Shown here: positions 5,132 through 5,265 of the stretch, piece by piece | Layout: the number at the start of each line of letters is the position of its first letter | Position numbering within the stretch: the stretch's first letter is position 1 | Assembly (NCBI GenBank): GCA_903861445.1 | Contig: CAIOUK010000009.1 | Location: forward strand, 1 to 5,265 | Direction of reading: 5' to 3' | From: an uncultured Verrucomicrobia subdivision 3 bacterium | Lineage (GTDB): Bacteria > Verrucomicrobiota > Verrucomicrobiia > Limisphaerales > UBA11358 | Length of the DNA stretch: 5,265 bases | Notes under the pieces: generated by a model | Told to the model about the DNA's origin: nothing | Database searches by the model: none | The model's input: the letters and a program-made list of their open reading frames with translations, nothing else | Translations under genes and position numbers: made by a program

Positions 5132-5265
5132 ATGACTTCAACCTTAAAATCTTTGCGGGCGTTGTCCGACCAGACGCGGCTGCGAATTGTCGCGCTGCTG
5201 GAAAAAGACGAATTGTCCGTCAACGAGCTTCAGGAAGTCACCCGTCTCGGCCAGTCGCGCATCTC
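5132..5265 (+). CDS. ArsR/SmtB-type winged-helix regulator, 3' end cut by window edge (SahR-like candidate)
   Basis: Only the first 44 codons are visible. They match the start of ArsR-family DNA-binding domains: helix LKSLRALSDQTRLRIVALLE (5-24), then a second helix with SVNELQEV (29-36) and the beginning of the recognition helix LGQSRIS (39 onwards). No metal-binding CxC pair appears in this part. The gene diverges from metK, shares overlapping promoters with it and has a palindrome between. This suggests autoregulation and control of SAM-cycle genes, as described for SahR, an ArsR-family SAH sensor of Proteobacteria. Many relatives next to such genes carry a C-terminal methyltransferase-like domain; whether this one does lies outside the window. 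The start codon fits the domain; no Shine-Dalgarno precedes it. Family assignment is good, the effector is inferred. Confidence 0.8.
   Translation, partial: MTSTLKSLRALSDQTRLRIVALLEKDELSVNELQEVTRLGQSRI

Noticed and set aside
5032..5223. Minus-strand open frame of 63 codons upstream of metK
   Set aside because: It runs antisense through the ArsR-type coding start and across both predicted promoters, with low-complexity Ser/Ile-rich translation. It is not a credible leader peptide or gene.

Overview
The window holds five protein genes. Four lie on the minus strand and read leftwards; the fifth diverges from them at the right edge. From right to left they are: the 5' end of an ArsR-type winged-helix regulator (+, cut by the right edge), metK, ahcY, a soluble PAS histidine kinase, and an NtrC-type sigma-54 response regulator (cut by the left edge). 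Coding density is high and the longest gap between genes is 162 bases.

metK (S-adenosylmethionine synthetase) and ahcY (S-adenosylhomocysteine hydrolase) are 21 bases apart. They form a short SAM-cycle operon: MetK makes the methyl donor SAM, and AhcY removes the SAH left after methyl transfer. The operon ends at a clear intrinsic terminator just after ahcY (hairpin 2251-2276). The 114-base gap between metK and the ArsR-type gene contains two oppositely directed sigma-70-like promoters whose -10 boxes overlap. A perfect 8+8 bp palindrome (5033-5055) covers the -35 box of one promoter and the start of the other's transcript. The simplest reading is a local repressor that senses SAH or SAM and controls both itself and metK-ahcY, in the manner of SahR in Proteobacteria. 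That function is inference, because only 44 residues of the regulator are visible.

The two-component pair is a separate transcription unit downstream of the terminator. The kinase has no membrane segment, so it probably senses a cytoplasmic signal through its PAS domain. It would phosphorylate the adjacent regulator, which has an intact receiver, Walker A, GAFTGA and Walker B as far as the window shows. Between the two genes lies an inverted repeat whose arms are each built from three CACAGAT-like heptads at 10-11 bp spacing; it abuts the kinase stop codon.

The organism is a moderately GC-rich bacterium. Four of the five start codons lack a Shine-Dalgarno sequence. With the CACAGAT-type intergenic repeat and the protein character, this suggests Verrucomicrobiota or a neighbouring PVC-group lineage. 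That placement is a judgement from general impression, not a search result. No mobile element, CRISPR array, tRNA or rRNA is visible.
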